Part shown: positions 19,320 through 28,083 of the stretch, piece by piece
Position numbering within the stretch: position 1 is the first letter of the stretch
How the letters are laid out: the number at the start of each line of letters is the position of its first letter
Assembly: GCA_947174015.1 (NCBI GenBank)
Contig: CAMWHJ010000001.1
Span: 1-64,000, forward strand
DNA length: 64,000 bases
Reading direction: 5' to 3'
Source of the DNA: an uncultured Lachnospiraceae bacterium
GTDB taxonomy: Bacteria; Bacillota; Clostridia; Lachnospirales; Lachnospiraceae
Program-made: the position numbers and the translations under genes
Notes under the pieces: generated by a model
Told to the model about the DNA's origin: nothing
What the model saw: only the letters and a program-made list of their open reading frames with translations
Database searches by the model: none

Positions 19320-19397
19320 TTTCTTTAAATTTTCTTTAAGCTTCCCTTTAATTTTTTTGCCCCTTTAAAGATTTCTTTAAGATTGCTATGATATAAT
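19320..19397. promoter_or_regulatory. OmpR/PhoB-type box array and promoter
   Basis: CTTTAA recurs at 19323, 19334, 19346, 19363 and 19375, with spacings of 11, 12, 17 and 12 bp; the first two are embedded in identical TTTCTTTAA units. Direct repeats near 11 bp are the usual binding mode of OmpR-family regulators. ATATAAT near 19391 is a probable -10 for the regulator gene. The array sits between the regulator and the hybrid transporter operon and could control both. Confidence 0.6.
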
Positions 19398-19429
19398 ATA
19401 TTGGAACAAACATGTGAAGGAGAATACCC

Positions 19430-20104
19430 ATGAAAATATTACTGATAGAGGATGACGAAAATTTATGTGAAACTCTGTGCTTTCAACTGGAAAAGGAACA
19501 TCATCAGGTGGATGTCTGCCATGATGGCAGAGATGGACTGGATTTGTTTCTTCAGGATGCCCATGATCTGGTTTTGCTGGATCGGATGCTGCCCACCATG
19601 AACGGTCTGCTGGTGCTTAAGAAAGCTCGTGAAAAAAATATCAATACCCCGGTGATTCTTCTCACTGCCCTTGGAGAATTGTATGATAGAATTGAAGGTT
19701 TAGACAGCGGCGCCGATGACTATATTGTAAAACCCTTTGCCTACGAAGAGCTGTCTGCCAGAATCCGCTCCATTGGCAGACGCAATGGCACCTACAACGA
19801 AAATCAACTGCTGACCTATGCAGATATCAGTTATGACAATGAATTGCGGGAACTGAATGGACCGACAAACAGTTTACAGCTTTCCGGCAGAGAGGGAAGC
19901 TTGTTAGAAGTATTTATACAATCCCCCGGCATCACCCTTCGGCGTATGGCAATTCTTTCCAGAGTCTGGGGCATTGATGCTCCAGTGGAAGAAGGGAATT
20001 TAGATACCTATATCCATTTTTTGAGAAAGCGGTTATCCTATGTGGGCAGCCGTCTGAATATAAAAACCATCCGGGGAATTGGATATATGCTGGAGGAAAC
20101 GTAA
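19430..20104 (+). CDS. OmpR-family response regulator
   Basis: DNA-binding response regulator, 224 aa. The receiver domain has the acidic pair EDDE at residues 7-10, the phospho-acceptor Asp in LVLLDRMLP (about 51), and the KPF lysine loop. The C-terminal winged helix includes a TIRGIGYML segment. AAGGAG lies before the ATG. It is followed directly by its kinase and faces the hybrid transporter operon, its likely target. Confidence 0.93.
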   Translation: MKILLIEDDENLCETLCFQLEKEHHQVDVCHDGRDGLDLFLQDAHDLVLLDRMLPTMNGLLVLKKAREKNINTPVILLTALGELYDRIEGLDSGADDYIVKPFAYEELSARIRSIGRRNGTYNENQLLTYADISYDNELRELNGPTNSLQLSGREGSLLEVFIQSPGITLRRMAILSRVWGIDAPVEEGNLDTYIHFLRKRLSYVGSRLNIKTIRGIGYMLEET

Positions 20105-21409
20105 ATGACCAAAGATTTTCGAAAACTGAGAAAACAAATGACCTTATTTTCTGCCATAATTACAGGAGCCATCCTATTGGCATTGTCTGCTGCCTGTCTG
20201 TTTTTTGCCGAAAGCAGCAATAAGCGAAACAGCTATGCTTCTTTTTTAAAGGAAAGTAACACCGTGATTCTTCAATTACAAAGTGCTTCTGCCATTTCCC
20301 ACCAGTGGCTGAATCAGCTCCATAATAACAGCAGCTTTTTAATTTATCTTTATGATAATGGAAATCCGCTGTATTATCAGGTTTTGCAAAATGTCAATGG
20401 GGAAGATTCTAAAAATTCTCTGACTGATTCTGTAATTTCCTATGTAAAGGATACGTATTATCTGGATATTTTTCAAAACAGCAACAGCCTTTTTCCCATC
20501 CATGAGGAATTTACCTTTCAGGATACTTCCGGTATGTCATACTATGTATCTGCCGGGCTGGTTCCAAAAACTGGCGGAACTTTAAGCTTTCTGATTCTTT
20601 TTCCATTAAGCCATCAACAACAGCAGATTCTATCCCTGCACCTGTTTATTGGCATTGCGGACATACTGTGCCTATTATTGCTAACCGTATTTGCCTGGAT
20701 TTTTTCCGGTAAAATGTTAGTGCCTTTGGTGGAAAATAAAAGAAAGCAGACTCAGTTCGTGGCAGCCGCCTCCCATGAACTGCGCACTCCTTTAACTGTG
20801 ATTCTGTCTGCCCTGGAAGCGGCAGAGAAAACAGACAGCCCGGAAAAACAACAACATTTTTGCAAGCTTATGAAGGAGGAAGGAAAGCGGATGCAGCGCC
20901 TGATTTCCGATATGCTGCTGCTTGCCAACTCGGATTCCAAGCATTTTCAAGTACAGCGAAAGCTCTGCCAGCCGGACGAAATTCTGCTGAATGTATATGA
21001 AAAATATGAAAATCCTGCCAGTGACAAGCAGATAGGATTACAGATTGCCCTTCCTCCCAATGAAGTACCGGACTGTTTTTGTGATATGGAACGGATCATT
21101 CAACTCTTATCCATTTTGCTGGACAACGCTCTCTCTTACACTCCTGCCGGGGGGAAAGTGAAGCTTTCCCTCACTGTTACTGCCCATAAGAAAATACGAT
21201 TTTATGTGGCAGATACGGGAATGGGCATTCCCACCGAAGAAAAAAAACACATATTTGAACGTTTCTATCGGGCAGACAGCTCCCACACCAAAAAGGAGCA
21301 TTTTGGACTGGGATTGTCCATTGCCAAGGAAATTGTGGATGCTCACAAAGGCAGTATTTGGGTGGAGGATAATGTGGGGAGAGGCACTGTGTTTGTGGTA
21401 GAAATATAA
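20105..21409 (+). CDS. Sensor histidine kinase
   Basis: Membrane sensor kinase, 434 aa, starting directly after the regulator stop. Two helices (about 15-38 and 180-205) bracket an extracellular sensor region of about 140 residues. The H-box is AAASHELRTPLTVI; the N box (LDNALSYTPAGG), DTGMGIP and GLGLSIAKEI follow. No HAMP domain is obvious. The signal is unknown; the divergent transporter operon suggests a solute or envelope cue. Confidence 0.92.
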   Translation: MTKDFRKLRKQMTLFSAIITGAILLALSAACLFFAESSNKRNSYASFLKESNTVILQLQSASAISHQWLNQLHNNSSFLIYLYDNGNPLYYQVLQNVNGEDSKNSLTDSVISYVKDTYYLDIFQNSNSLFPIHEEFTFQDTSGMSYYVSAGLVPKTGGTLSFLILFPLSHQQQQILSLHLFIGIADILCLLLLTVFAWIFSGKMLVPLVENKRKQTQFVAAASHELRTPLTVILSALEAAEKTDSPEKQQHFCKLMKEEGKRMQRLISDMLLLANSDSKHFQVQRKLCQPDEILLNVYEKYENPASDKQIGLQIALPPNEVPDCFCDMERIIQLLSILLDNALSYTPAGGKVKLSLTVTAHKKIRFYVADTGMGIPTEEKKHIFERFYRADSSHTKKEHFGLGLSIAKEIVDAHKGSIWVEDNVGRGTVFVVEI

Positions 21410-21418
21410 TTGCTGCAA

Positions 21419-21512
21419 CTGTTCCGCAGGTCTGTGCATTTACTGCACAGACCTGCGGAACAAGTGGATATAACAGGCAATGGTTCTTTACTCGTTACCG
21501 GAACGAAGTGAA
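21419..21512. repeat. Palindromic repeat family copy
   Basis: GTTCCGCAGGTCTGTGCA and its perfect 18-bp complement TGCACAGACCTGCGGAAC flank TTTAC. Next to it is a stretch (GGATATAACAGGCAATGG) shared in part and inverted with the element at 4344. It lies between converging genes and would also terminate transcription. Confidence 0.65.
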
Positions 21513-21515
21513 CAA

Positions 21516-22406
21516 TTACAAAATATTTAGAAATCCGATGATAAATCCAATCAATGCCCCTAAATTTACAATCACATCCAGTTCCTTCTTCATCACAGAA
21601 AGAACCAGTTGCTCCAATTCTCTCACATCCATCTCTTCAATCTTTTGCTGTACAATGGCAACAATATCAAAGTGGGCTAAAAGCTTGTCTATATTTTCGT
21701 TTACCAAGGCATCATAGGCGGATTCCATTCCGCTGCGGATTTTGTCCGCAGCCAATCCCAGCATGGTAAATGCCTCCCCGGTATTCATGGCAAGGACTTC
21801 ATCCATCTGCTGTTTTACCAAAGGCTGAAAGATTTCCTCTCCATGACTGTCAATATACTTCTCCACCTCTCTGCCTATGGGCTCTGCAATGGAGGCAATG
21901 AAATCATCATTGAGCAAAAAGGAAAACATTCCTCCCTGAAATTTTTCCTTTAAAATACTGCTGCCCCCTTCTGCAATCAACGCACCTAAATCCATAGACA
22001 AAATTCCTAATTTAATTTTTACAGTGAGTAAATCGGTAAGGTCTGCTTTTTTCCTGTCTATGCTCTCTTGACTTGCAAATTTTGCAATGACCTCCTCTAT
22101 GGAGGAATCCATTGCCTTTTCTAATTTATCTAAAATACCCTGTATAATGGTATTGCGTATTTTTTCCTCTGAAAAAAGCTTTTGAATATCCTCCTTTGTC
22201 AGCAGATTGTTTCCCACCGCTGCCCCTACGGCTTTGGCAAGGCTGTCCTTACGCTTTGGAATAATTCCCGGTGTGAAGGGGAGTGGAAAGCTGCCGATTT
22301 TTATGGGTTTTAGGGGACGAAACAGCATCTTTACTGCAATGAAATTGGTACAGTAGCCAATAATTCCACCAATCAGCGGACCGGATAGTATTTCTAAATA
22401 ATGCAT
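21516..22406 (-). CDS. DUF445 family membrane protein (YheB-like)
   Basis: A 296-aa DUF445 protein. The start at 22406 is chosen because GGAGG lies 7-8 nt upstream; the track start is further out. It shows the family N-terminal helix with GGIIGYCTNFIAVKMLF and the following KIGSFPLPFTPGIIPKRK motif, a long helical middle, and a C-terminal hydrophobic anchor (LGALIGFIIGFLNIL). Members are envelope-associated with unclear function. It stands alone, between two repeat copies. Confidence 0.85.
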   Translation of the reverse strand: MHYLEILSGPLIGGIIGYCTNFIAVKMLFRPLKPIKIGSFPLPFTPGIIPKRKDSLAKAVGAAVGNNLLTKEDIQKLFSEEKIRNTIIQGILDKLEKAMDSSIEEVIAKFASQESIDRKKADLTDLLTVKIKLGILSMDLGALIAEGGSSILKEKFQGGMFSFLLNDDFIASIAEPIGREVEKYIDSHGEEIFQPLVKQQMDEVLAMNTGEAFTMLGLAADKIRSGMESAYDALVNENIDKLLAHFDIVAIVQQKIEEMDVRELEQLVLSVMKKELDVIVNLGALIGFIIGFLNIL

Positions 22407-22469
22407 TATTTTTCCTCCATTTTTTATCATTTATCTCTGTTTTCATCAAATCTTTTTTGTGTTTCTATA

Positions 22470-22601
22470 TAACTATTCAGAAGGTCTGTGCAATTACTGC
22501 ACAGACCGTGAGAAAATGATTCAATAATGCAAAAATCCTATCACCGAAGGCGATTTTAAATGGATTTTTGCATCGTAACCGTAAAGGTACTGAACAGTTA
22601 C
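22470..22601. repeat. Palindromic repeat family copy
   Basis: Ends are AACTATTCAG and CTGAACAGTTAC, matching the 4344 element. It contains the hairpin arms GGTCTGTGCA/TGCACAGACC and an internal repeat ATGCAAAAATCC/GGATTTTTGCAT. No ORF is present. Confidence 0.65.
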
Positions 22602-22661
22602 CTTTTTCTTAGTATATCTTACATTTTCAGTCCAATCAATAAATTCTTTGTGAAATTTTTC

Positions 22662-25181
22662 TTATTCCCGATTTTTTAGTACTTCCGCAGGAAGCATTTT
22701 ACTCAGTCTCAGCACTAAAAATTGATTGATGATAAAATACAATACTAGAATTGCCAAATACAAACCTGCATACATCTGCCATGAAAAGGTAAGATTCATA
22801 CCACATGCCACATTGGACACCAGAATAGGATACATTTCATCCATCACCCATTTGGACAAGGGAATGCAAACCGCTGCTCCTGCTGCAACCATGTAAAAAT
22901 TGCCGCTAAGGTACAGCTTGTTGATTTCTTTTTTGCGGTAACCAAATATTTTAATCATGGAAATGCTGAAGGCGGCTCTGTCCAGCATAACTTTCATCAT
23001 AAGATACATGACCACACAGAAAATCAGTATGGATACCCCTGTCATCATATAAATCATTGGCATCATCATATTTACAAAAACATCTGAACTTTTCTCAATT
23101 TGAGCCCTGGTGGTGGTGGAATATAATCTATTGGTATCAATTCCTAAATCCTCAGCAGAAAAAACCACGTTGTAATAATCATCCCCCGCACCAAACAATT
23201 CCCGCATGCTGTCAATCTCCATAAACACATACAGTCCGGGAGAAAACTGGGTAATGTCTTCCACTGTAAAAACATAATCCTGTTCTGCCTCCTCATCAGA
23301 CAATACCACATGATCTCCCTTGGACAGTCCATACTTCTGTGCCATTGCAGAAGAGATTACCACCTGACTTTTGCTTTTTGTGATCTTTGCATCAAAATAC
23401 GGATTCTCTTCTCTGATTCCCAGCAGCGTCACCTCTAAATTATAACCAAACACTTCTTTATTTAGCCCCTTAGCATAGCAGGCTTCGCCGCCCTTGGGAA
23501 CCTTTTGTTCTGGATATTTGTAGGTGTACATATATTCATATTTTGTGTCTGCCTTATTTTCCACACTGAAATTTTTGCACATAACATAACAGTCTATGCC
23601 CAACATCAAGATGAGCATGGAAATAAACATTCCCAAAATAACCGTAAACCCTGCTCGTGCCTCTCGAATCATCTGACGAATACGAAATCTTCCCACAAAG
23701 CCCATACTTCCCAAGTTGATTTTTTGAACTGCCCTGGTTTTCTTTTCGTTTTTCAAAAGAGAAAGTACCGGACGTTTCAAACGTTTTCGTATCACCAGAT
23801 AATTCACAACCACTGCCGCAACCGGGGGCATCACCACACCATACACCAGAAGATACAAAGAATATACTTTTGAAAAGTGTGGAATAGAAAAATAATTGTA
23901 ACAATCCATCATCTGAACCTCTACTCCTATGGTACTATAACCTAAGACTGTTCCTATCACTCCCGCAAAAAAAGTGACTGCTGTCGGCAATATCAAATAA
24001 TGATGCAATAATTCTTTTTCTTTTACCCCCAGTGCATAGAGGGCACCGATGACCATACTCTCTTTATCTATTCCATGAATGATAAAAATAGAAATCACAT
24101 AAGTAAACAGTATCATCACAATAACTCCTGCCGCCAGACCTGCCAGCTTATTGATCACCTGATCCTCGGCTGCTGCCGCCACCCTTGGATTGTCCTCCAC
24201 AGGAAGAAGGCTGGTAAGCTTTGAAAGCTTCACATCAAAATAGGTATCTAAAAGTTCCTCACTTTCTTCCTTAAGTCGGGTAACACCATCCAGAAGTTCT
24301 ATACTCCCCTCATATGCCTCCTGTTCTGCTCCCTTTTGTAAATCCTGATTGCTGGCTGCAAGTTCTTGTAACCCCTCTGACAGTTCTTTTGTTCCATCTT
24401 TGAGTTCTGTGACACCATCCAGAAATTTATCTCTTTGCCCTAAATTTTCCTCATAATACTCTTGAAAATAGGGATCTTCCACCGACTCCATGGAAAGTTC
24501 AAAATTCTCCAGCTTTTCTTTTAATTCTTTCTTGGTTTCTTTTCCGTTTAATAAGTAGGCATAGACATATTCTTCCGACTTTTCACTGCTGCCCTGAGCT
24601 TTTAGACTGTCATATTCCTCTGAACTTACAAAGGCCGTGCCAAACTGGCGGCTGTCCACAGAACTATCTGTGAGATTCCGGAAAGGGGCATCATAATCCG
24701 GTGTTGAGCCTATTCCCACAATGGTGTAAGTCTGCCCCTCTGCACCCAGATGAATTTCATCTCCCACCCGCAAATTATGCTCTGTGCAGTAGCGTTTTTC
24801 CAACACCACCTCTTTGGAATGTTCTGGCAGCTCTCCCACGTCAAGGGCAATCAGATTGATTTGCTGCCGATTCTTAGATACACGAAGGGTACTGCCATCC
24901 TCCTGCCGGTAATCCAGATAAAACATTTTTTCCAGTGTGATGCCCTGTTTTGTAAGGCTTTCCTCCTCTTTTGGGGTCAATGGCACAAACAAAGTAAACT
25001 CTCCGTCTTCTAAATGGTGCTTCTGGGCGGACTTTTCTGTTCCCTGCATAATGGTCTCCGCTGCTCCCACCAGACTTACAATCAGATACATGGCAAGAAT
25101 AATCATCAGACTTAATGCCAAATAGCGAAAGTAGTTTTCCCTAAGATCTCTTTTGATTCTTTTTCCTAATATTTTCTCCAT
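22662..25181 (-). CDS. MacB/FtsX-type ABC exporter permease
   Basis: An 839-aa permease with two FtsX modules. It has an N-terminal helix, a first outside domain (about 45-330), three helices, a linker, a second helix plus outside domain (about 515-700), and three final helices. The first outside domain includes LDGVTELKDGTKELSEGLQEL, an LxxG heptad run like that of the 913-aa protein. It overlaps its ATPase by one base (TAATG). The putative TetR operator at 26109 lies upstream of the ATPase gene. It probably extrudes a lipid or drug. Confidence 0.88.
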   Translation of the reverse strand: MEKILGKRIKRDLRENYFRYLALSLMIILAMYLIVSLVGAAETIMQGTEKSAQKHHLEDGEFTLFVPLTPKEEESLTKQGITLEKMFYLDYRQEDGSTLRVSKNRQQINLIALDVGELPEHSKEVVLEKRYCTEHNLRVGDEIHLGAEGQTYTIVGIGSTPDYDAPFRNLTDSSVDSRQFGTAFVSSEEYDSLKAQGSSEKSEEYVYAYLLNGKETKKELKEKLENFELSMESVEDPYFQEYYEENLGQRDKFLDGVTELKDGTKELSEGLQELAASNQDLQKGAEQEAYEGSIELLDGVTRLKEESEELLDTYFDVKLSKLTSLLPVEDNPRVAAAAEDQVINKLAGLAAGVIVMILFTYVISIFIIHGIDKESMVIGALYALGVKEKELLHHYLILPTAVTFFAGVIGTVLGYSTIGVEVQMMDCYNYFSIPHFSKVYSLYLLVYGVVMPPVAAVVVNYLVIRKRLKRPVLSLLKNEKKTRAVQKINLGSMGFVGRFRIRQMIREARAGFTVILGMFISMLILMLGIDCYVMCKNFSVENKADTKYEYMYTYKYPEQKVPKGGEACYAKGLNKEVFGYNLEVTLLGIREENPYFDAKITKSKSQVVISSAMAQKYGLSKGDHVVLSDEEAEQDYVFTVEDITQFSPGLYVFMEIDSMRELFGAGDDYYNVVFSAEDLGIDTNRLYSTTTRAQIEKSSDVFVNMMMPMIYMMTGVSILIFCVVMYLMMKVMLDRAAFSISMIKIFGYRKKEINKLYLSGNFYMVAAGAAVCIPLSKWVMDEMYPILVSNVACGMNLTFSWQMYAGLYLAILVLYFIINQFLVLRLSKMLPAEVLKNRE

Positions 25182-25882
25182 TACAAATCCTCCAATTCTG
25201 CTGCTGGTATTCTGTTTTTATTTTGGTATTCTCTGCTGATCTGCCCATCTTTGATTCGGATTACTTTATGTACCATATTTTTGATGGAGTTGTTGTGGGT
25301 TACAATCAACATGGTGGTGCCGTATTTCTGGTTGATTTTCTCCAACAGAATTAAAATGTCCTTGGAGGTTTTGGAGTCCAAAGCTCCTGTGGGTTCATCA
25401 CAGAGCAAAAGCTTTGGGTTCTTGATTAATGCCCTTGCTATGGCACATCTCTGCTGCTGACCCCCGGAAAGCTGGGAGGGAAATTTGTTCTGATGTTCTG
25501 TAAGTCCCAAAGTTTCTAATAACTCATCCATATCCAATGGATGCTCTGACAAATACTCGCAAACCTGAATATTTTCCTTTACGGTTAAATTGGGCACCAG
25601 ATTATAAAATTGAAAGATAAAGCCAAGATTTTCTCTTCGATAATCCGACAGAGCATCCGGCTTTAAACCTGCCACTTCCTTGCCATCTACCTTGATGGAG
25701 CCGGAGTCCAAGGTGTCCAAACCACCGATACAATTTAAAAAGGTTGACTTTCCCGAACCGCTGGTTCCCTGTATCACACACATCTGTCCTTTTTCCACAC
25801 CTGTGGTAATTCCCTTTAACACTTGGATGTAGCTTTCATTTTCACCGTAACTTTTTTTCATATCTTTCACTTCTAAGTACAT
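25181..25882 (-). CDS. ABC exporter ATPase (MacB/LolD-like)
   Basis: ATP-binding subunit, 233 aa. It has Walker A GTSGSGKST (about 40), Q-loop FQFYN, signature LSGGQQQR, Walker B LLLCDEPTGALD and the switch His in VTHN. It is translationally coupled to the FtsX permease. The upstream region carries a repeat copy and a palindrome shared with the tetR promoter, so the TetR protein encoded at 27353 likely represses this pair. Confidence 0.93.
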   Translation of the reverse strand: MYLEVKDMKKSYGENESYIQVLKGITTGVEKGQMCVIQGTSGSGKSTFLNCIGGLDTLDSGSIKVDGKEVAGLKPDALSDYRRENLGFIFQFYNLVPNLTVKENIQVCEYLSEHPLDMDELLETLGLTEHQNKFPSQLSGGQQQRCAIARALIKNPKLLLCDEPTGALDSKTSKDILILLEKINQKYGTTMLIVTHNNSIKNMVHKVIRIKDGQISREYQNKNRIPAAELEDL

Positions 25883-25917
25883 ATTGCTTCCTTCTTTCTT
25901 TTATTTCCCGTATTGTT

Positions 25918-26041
25918 TCCAAACTGTTACATGCTAAAACCCATTTAAACTCTGCTTCGCAGATGAGACTTTTGCTGGCTTCCAGCCGGTTTTTGTATTG
26001 TCTGTATGGTAAATGCACAGACCTGCCTAAACCGTTATAAA
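25918..26041. repeat. Degenerate palindromic repeat family copy
   Basis: AACTGTTACATGC near the left and TGCACAGACCTGCC...ACCGTTATA near the right match the repeat family, with an imperfect hairpin. The rest of the gap (26042-26286) holds only the TetR-type operator and AT-rich DNA. Confidence 0.5.
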
Positions 26042-26108
26042 AAGCTGCATTTTGAATTAACTTTCGATGTTTTCCTTCCTTTTATTATTGATAAATTTTT
26101 TTCATTAG

Positions 26109-26128
26109 CATAACATCGTTATGTTAAT
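26109..26128. promoter_or_regulatory. Putative TetR operator upstream of ABC exporter
   Basis: TAACATCGTTATGTTA has perfect 6-bp arms. Near-identical sites TAACATTGTTACGTCA and TAACACCGTTATGTTA lie directly upstream of the tetR gene at 27353. The shared motif links the repressor to the ABC exporter promoter. Confidence 0.65.
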
Positions 26129-26286
26129 GAGATATTTTTACACCTGTGGAAAATCCACAGAAGTTCAGGTAACATATCATATTCTAATCATCTTTTAAGA
26201 TAACTTTTGTATGAAATATCCATTCACATATCCTGTATCTAAGATTTCATTGGGTTTCATCACCTCAACAGCCATTTTTCTGCACT

Positions 26287-26637
26287 TCACAGCCAGATTT
26301 CATCTCCATCAAAGGCAACTGAAATTGCACCTTCACCACATGTTGCCCATGCTATCAATTCTGCCACAATGGCTGGAGTAATGGGGGATTGTATACTGCC
26401 CGGAAAGAGATATCTCTGCCATCCACCCTGTTGCTTTTTTCCTTGAAACATCCTTCCCTGACTAACCACAAAGGATAGAGAATTATCCAGCGGGCAATCT
26501 AAAATGATAGCCTTGTCAGAAGATACAATGTGTAATACCAAACGGTGAAAGGCAGCATCTTCTCCCGGTGTAACACACCACATGTATATCATTTCATTGT
26601 ATATCAATTTACGTTTATACTTTCTTGCCACCGCCAT
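26287..26637 (-). CDS. Hypothetical protein
   Basis: A 116-aa protein I do not recognise. It starts six bases after the flavodoxin-like gene ends and reads in the same direction, so it is likely the third gene of a tetR-reductase-hypothetical transcript. It has no clear signal peptide or membrane helix. The middle has a GEDAAFHRLVLHIV strand-like segment and the C terminus is hydrophobic/acidic. Confidence 0.5.
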   Translation of the reverse strand: MAVARKYKRKLIYNEMIYMWCVTPGEDAAFHRLVLHIVSSDKAIILDCPLDNSLSFVVSQGRMFQGKKQQGGWQRYLFPGSIQSPITPAIVAELIAWATCGEGAISVAFDGDEIWL

Positions 26638-26643
26638 AATCTT

Positions 26644-27339
26644 TTACCCTTTCTTCCATGGTCTTTGTTTTCTATCCCATCCTTTTTCTCTCCAATACTT
26701 AACATCTGCCTCATTCCAGCCACTCCTTTGCAGCATACGCATAATATGAAAAAATGCTTTTGTCTTAAACCCTGGTTTTACTTTTCCGTTTCTCTTCCTA
26801 ATCCGTTCTGCCATTTTTGTGAGCTTTTTCTCTATGGCTGCTTTCTTTTTATCACTTACTTTATCATAGGAGATGGCAGCTACGGCAATGCCGTACTGAT
26901 AAATTTTTCCAATGCCCCAAAAGAACATACTGTCTGCCATATCTTTGTTTGTGCTCTTGATACCTGCACCTGCGGCGGTAGATATACACACTGCCTGTTT
27001 GCAAAACATCTTCTCCTCCGGACGGTGCACCATCCAGCGATAACCATAATGATCCAGCAGCCCCTTCATGGCTCCGGTTACATGATACACATATACCGGA
27101 CTTGCCAAAATCAGCACATCCGCTTTATCCATAGCCTCTGTTATTGGCAGCAGCTTTTGATAATGGGGACACAATGTTTCCGATTTCACAAAACAACTGG
27201 CGCACCCCACACAGTGCTCACCAAAATCTCTTGGCAAAAAGAATTCTGTGATTTCTCCACCCAGCTTTTCTGCCAGCATTCTGGCAATATGATAAGTGGA
27301 ACCTTTGTGACTTTGACCATGCAATATTGTAATATTCAT
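26644..27339 (-). CDS. NAD(P)H-dependent FMN reductase/flavodoxin-fold protein
   Basis: Flavodoxin-fold oxidoreductase, 231 aa. The FMN phosphate loop is HGQSHKGSTYHIA near the N terminus, and ASPVYVYHVTGAMKGLLDH is the second flavin-contact segment. CVGCASCFVKSETLC gives four Cys resembling iron-sulfur flavoproteins of this family. It lies 13 nt after the tetR stop, so it is probably under the same repressor. It may reduce quinones or nitro compounds. Confidence 0.82.
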   Translation of the reverse strand: MNITILHGQSHKGSTYHIARMLAEKLGGEITEFFLPRDFGEHCVGCASCFVKSETLCPHYQKLLPITEAMDKADVLILASPVYVYHVTGAMKGLLDHYGYRWMVHRPEEKMFCKQAVCISTAAGAGIKSTNKDMADSMFFWGIGKIYQYGIAVAAISYDKVSDKKKAAIEKKLTKMAERIRKRNGKVKPGFKTKAFFHIMRMLQRSGWNEADVKYWREKGWDRKQRPWKKG

Positions 27340-27352
27340 TTTTCCTCCCTCC

Positions 27353-27973
27353 TCAGTTATTGAAAATCATATCTATCCATCCTACAATTAAATACCTGAC
27401 AATCTTTACAATATGTCTTTGTGCCTTTTCCTTATTTGGTTCATGGAGCAATAAATGAGCAAAGGCATCTATCTGCATATGGGCAATCCAGTGAATCATA
27501 TAATCTTCCACTGCCGGTTTTCCAAAAGTCTCACACCACCTGTCCGCCATCATATGATAGTGTTTCTCTGACACTGCCACAAATTCATCCACCACGTTTT
27601 CATATTTGGAACCCTGTGCTCTGTTGAGCAACAATAGAAAGGCATCATAATTTTGATACATATAAGCAATCACCTTGTTGCTAATCTGCAAATCCTCGGA
27701 AAAATCTCTGTTTTTGTAAAAATCCTCTATTTTTTCCGTATCAACCTCTGACTGATAGTGCTCAGACATAAGTGTTATCAATTCCTGCAAAGGATCTGCC
27801 ACCAGTGAAGCAAACAAATCTTCCTTATCCTGAAAAAAGAAATATAATGCCCCAGTGGTAACTCCTGCATTCTTGCAAATATTTCGAAGAGAAGCACCGG
27901 TATATCCCTTTTCCATAAATTCTGCCTTGGCACTTTCTAATAATTTATTGCGGGTTTCCTTTTCATCTTTCAC
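27353..27973 (-). CDS. TetR/AcrR family repressor
   Basis: A 206-aa repressor. The helix-turn-helix is ASLRNICKNAGVTTGALYFFF (in part GVTTGALYFFF), followed by a helical effector domain. Two overlapping operator-like palindromes sit just upstream of its start, and a third lies before the ABC exporter 2 kb away. Autoregulation plus control of the exporter is inferred. Confidence 0.88.
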   Translation of the reverse strand: MKDEKETRNKLLESAKAEFMEKGYTGASLRNICKNAGVTTGALYFFFQDKEDLFASLVADPLQELITLMSEHYQSEVDTEKIEDFYKNRDFSEDLQISNKVIAYMYQNYDAFLLLLNRAQGSKYENVVDEFVAVSEKHYHMMADRWCETFGKPAVEDYMIHWIAHMQIDAFAHLLLHEPNKEKAQRHIVKIVRYLIVGWIDMIFNN

Positions 27974-27987
27974 TTTTTCCCTCCTTA

Positions 27988-28022
27988 CATAACATTGTTA
28001 CGTCATAACACCGTTATGTTAC
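27988..28022. promoter_or_regulatory. Tandem TetR autoregulatory operators
   Basis: Two adjacent copies, TAACATTGTTACGTCA and TAACACCGTTATGTTA, overlap in the tetR 5' region. They match TAACATCGTTATGTTA at 26109. Confidence 0.65.
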
Positions 28023-28083
28023 ACCCTGCAAAAGTATTTGTCAAGTAAAAAAATCCTTTTCCATAGTATCGTTATCCCTTTCC

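Noticed and set aside
26545-27363. 272-aa plus-strand ORF
   Set aside because: It is antisense to the flavodoxin-like and hypothetical genes, has no ribosome site, and reads as His/Cys/Phe-rich shadow sequence.
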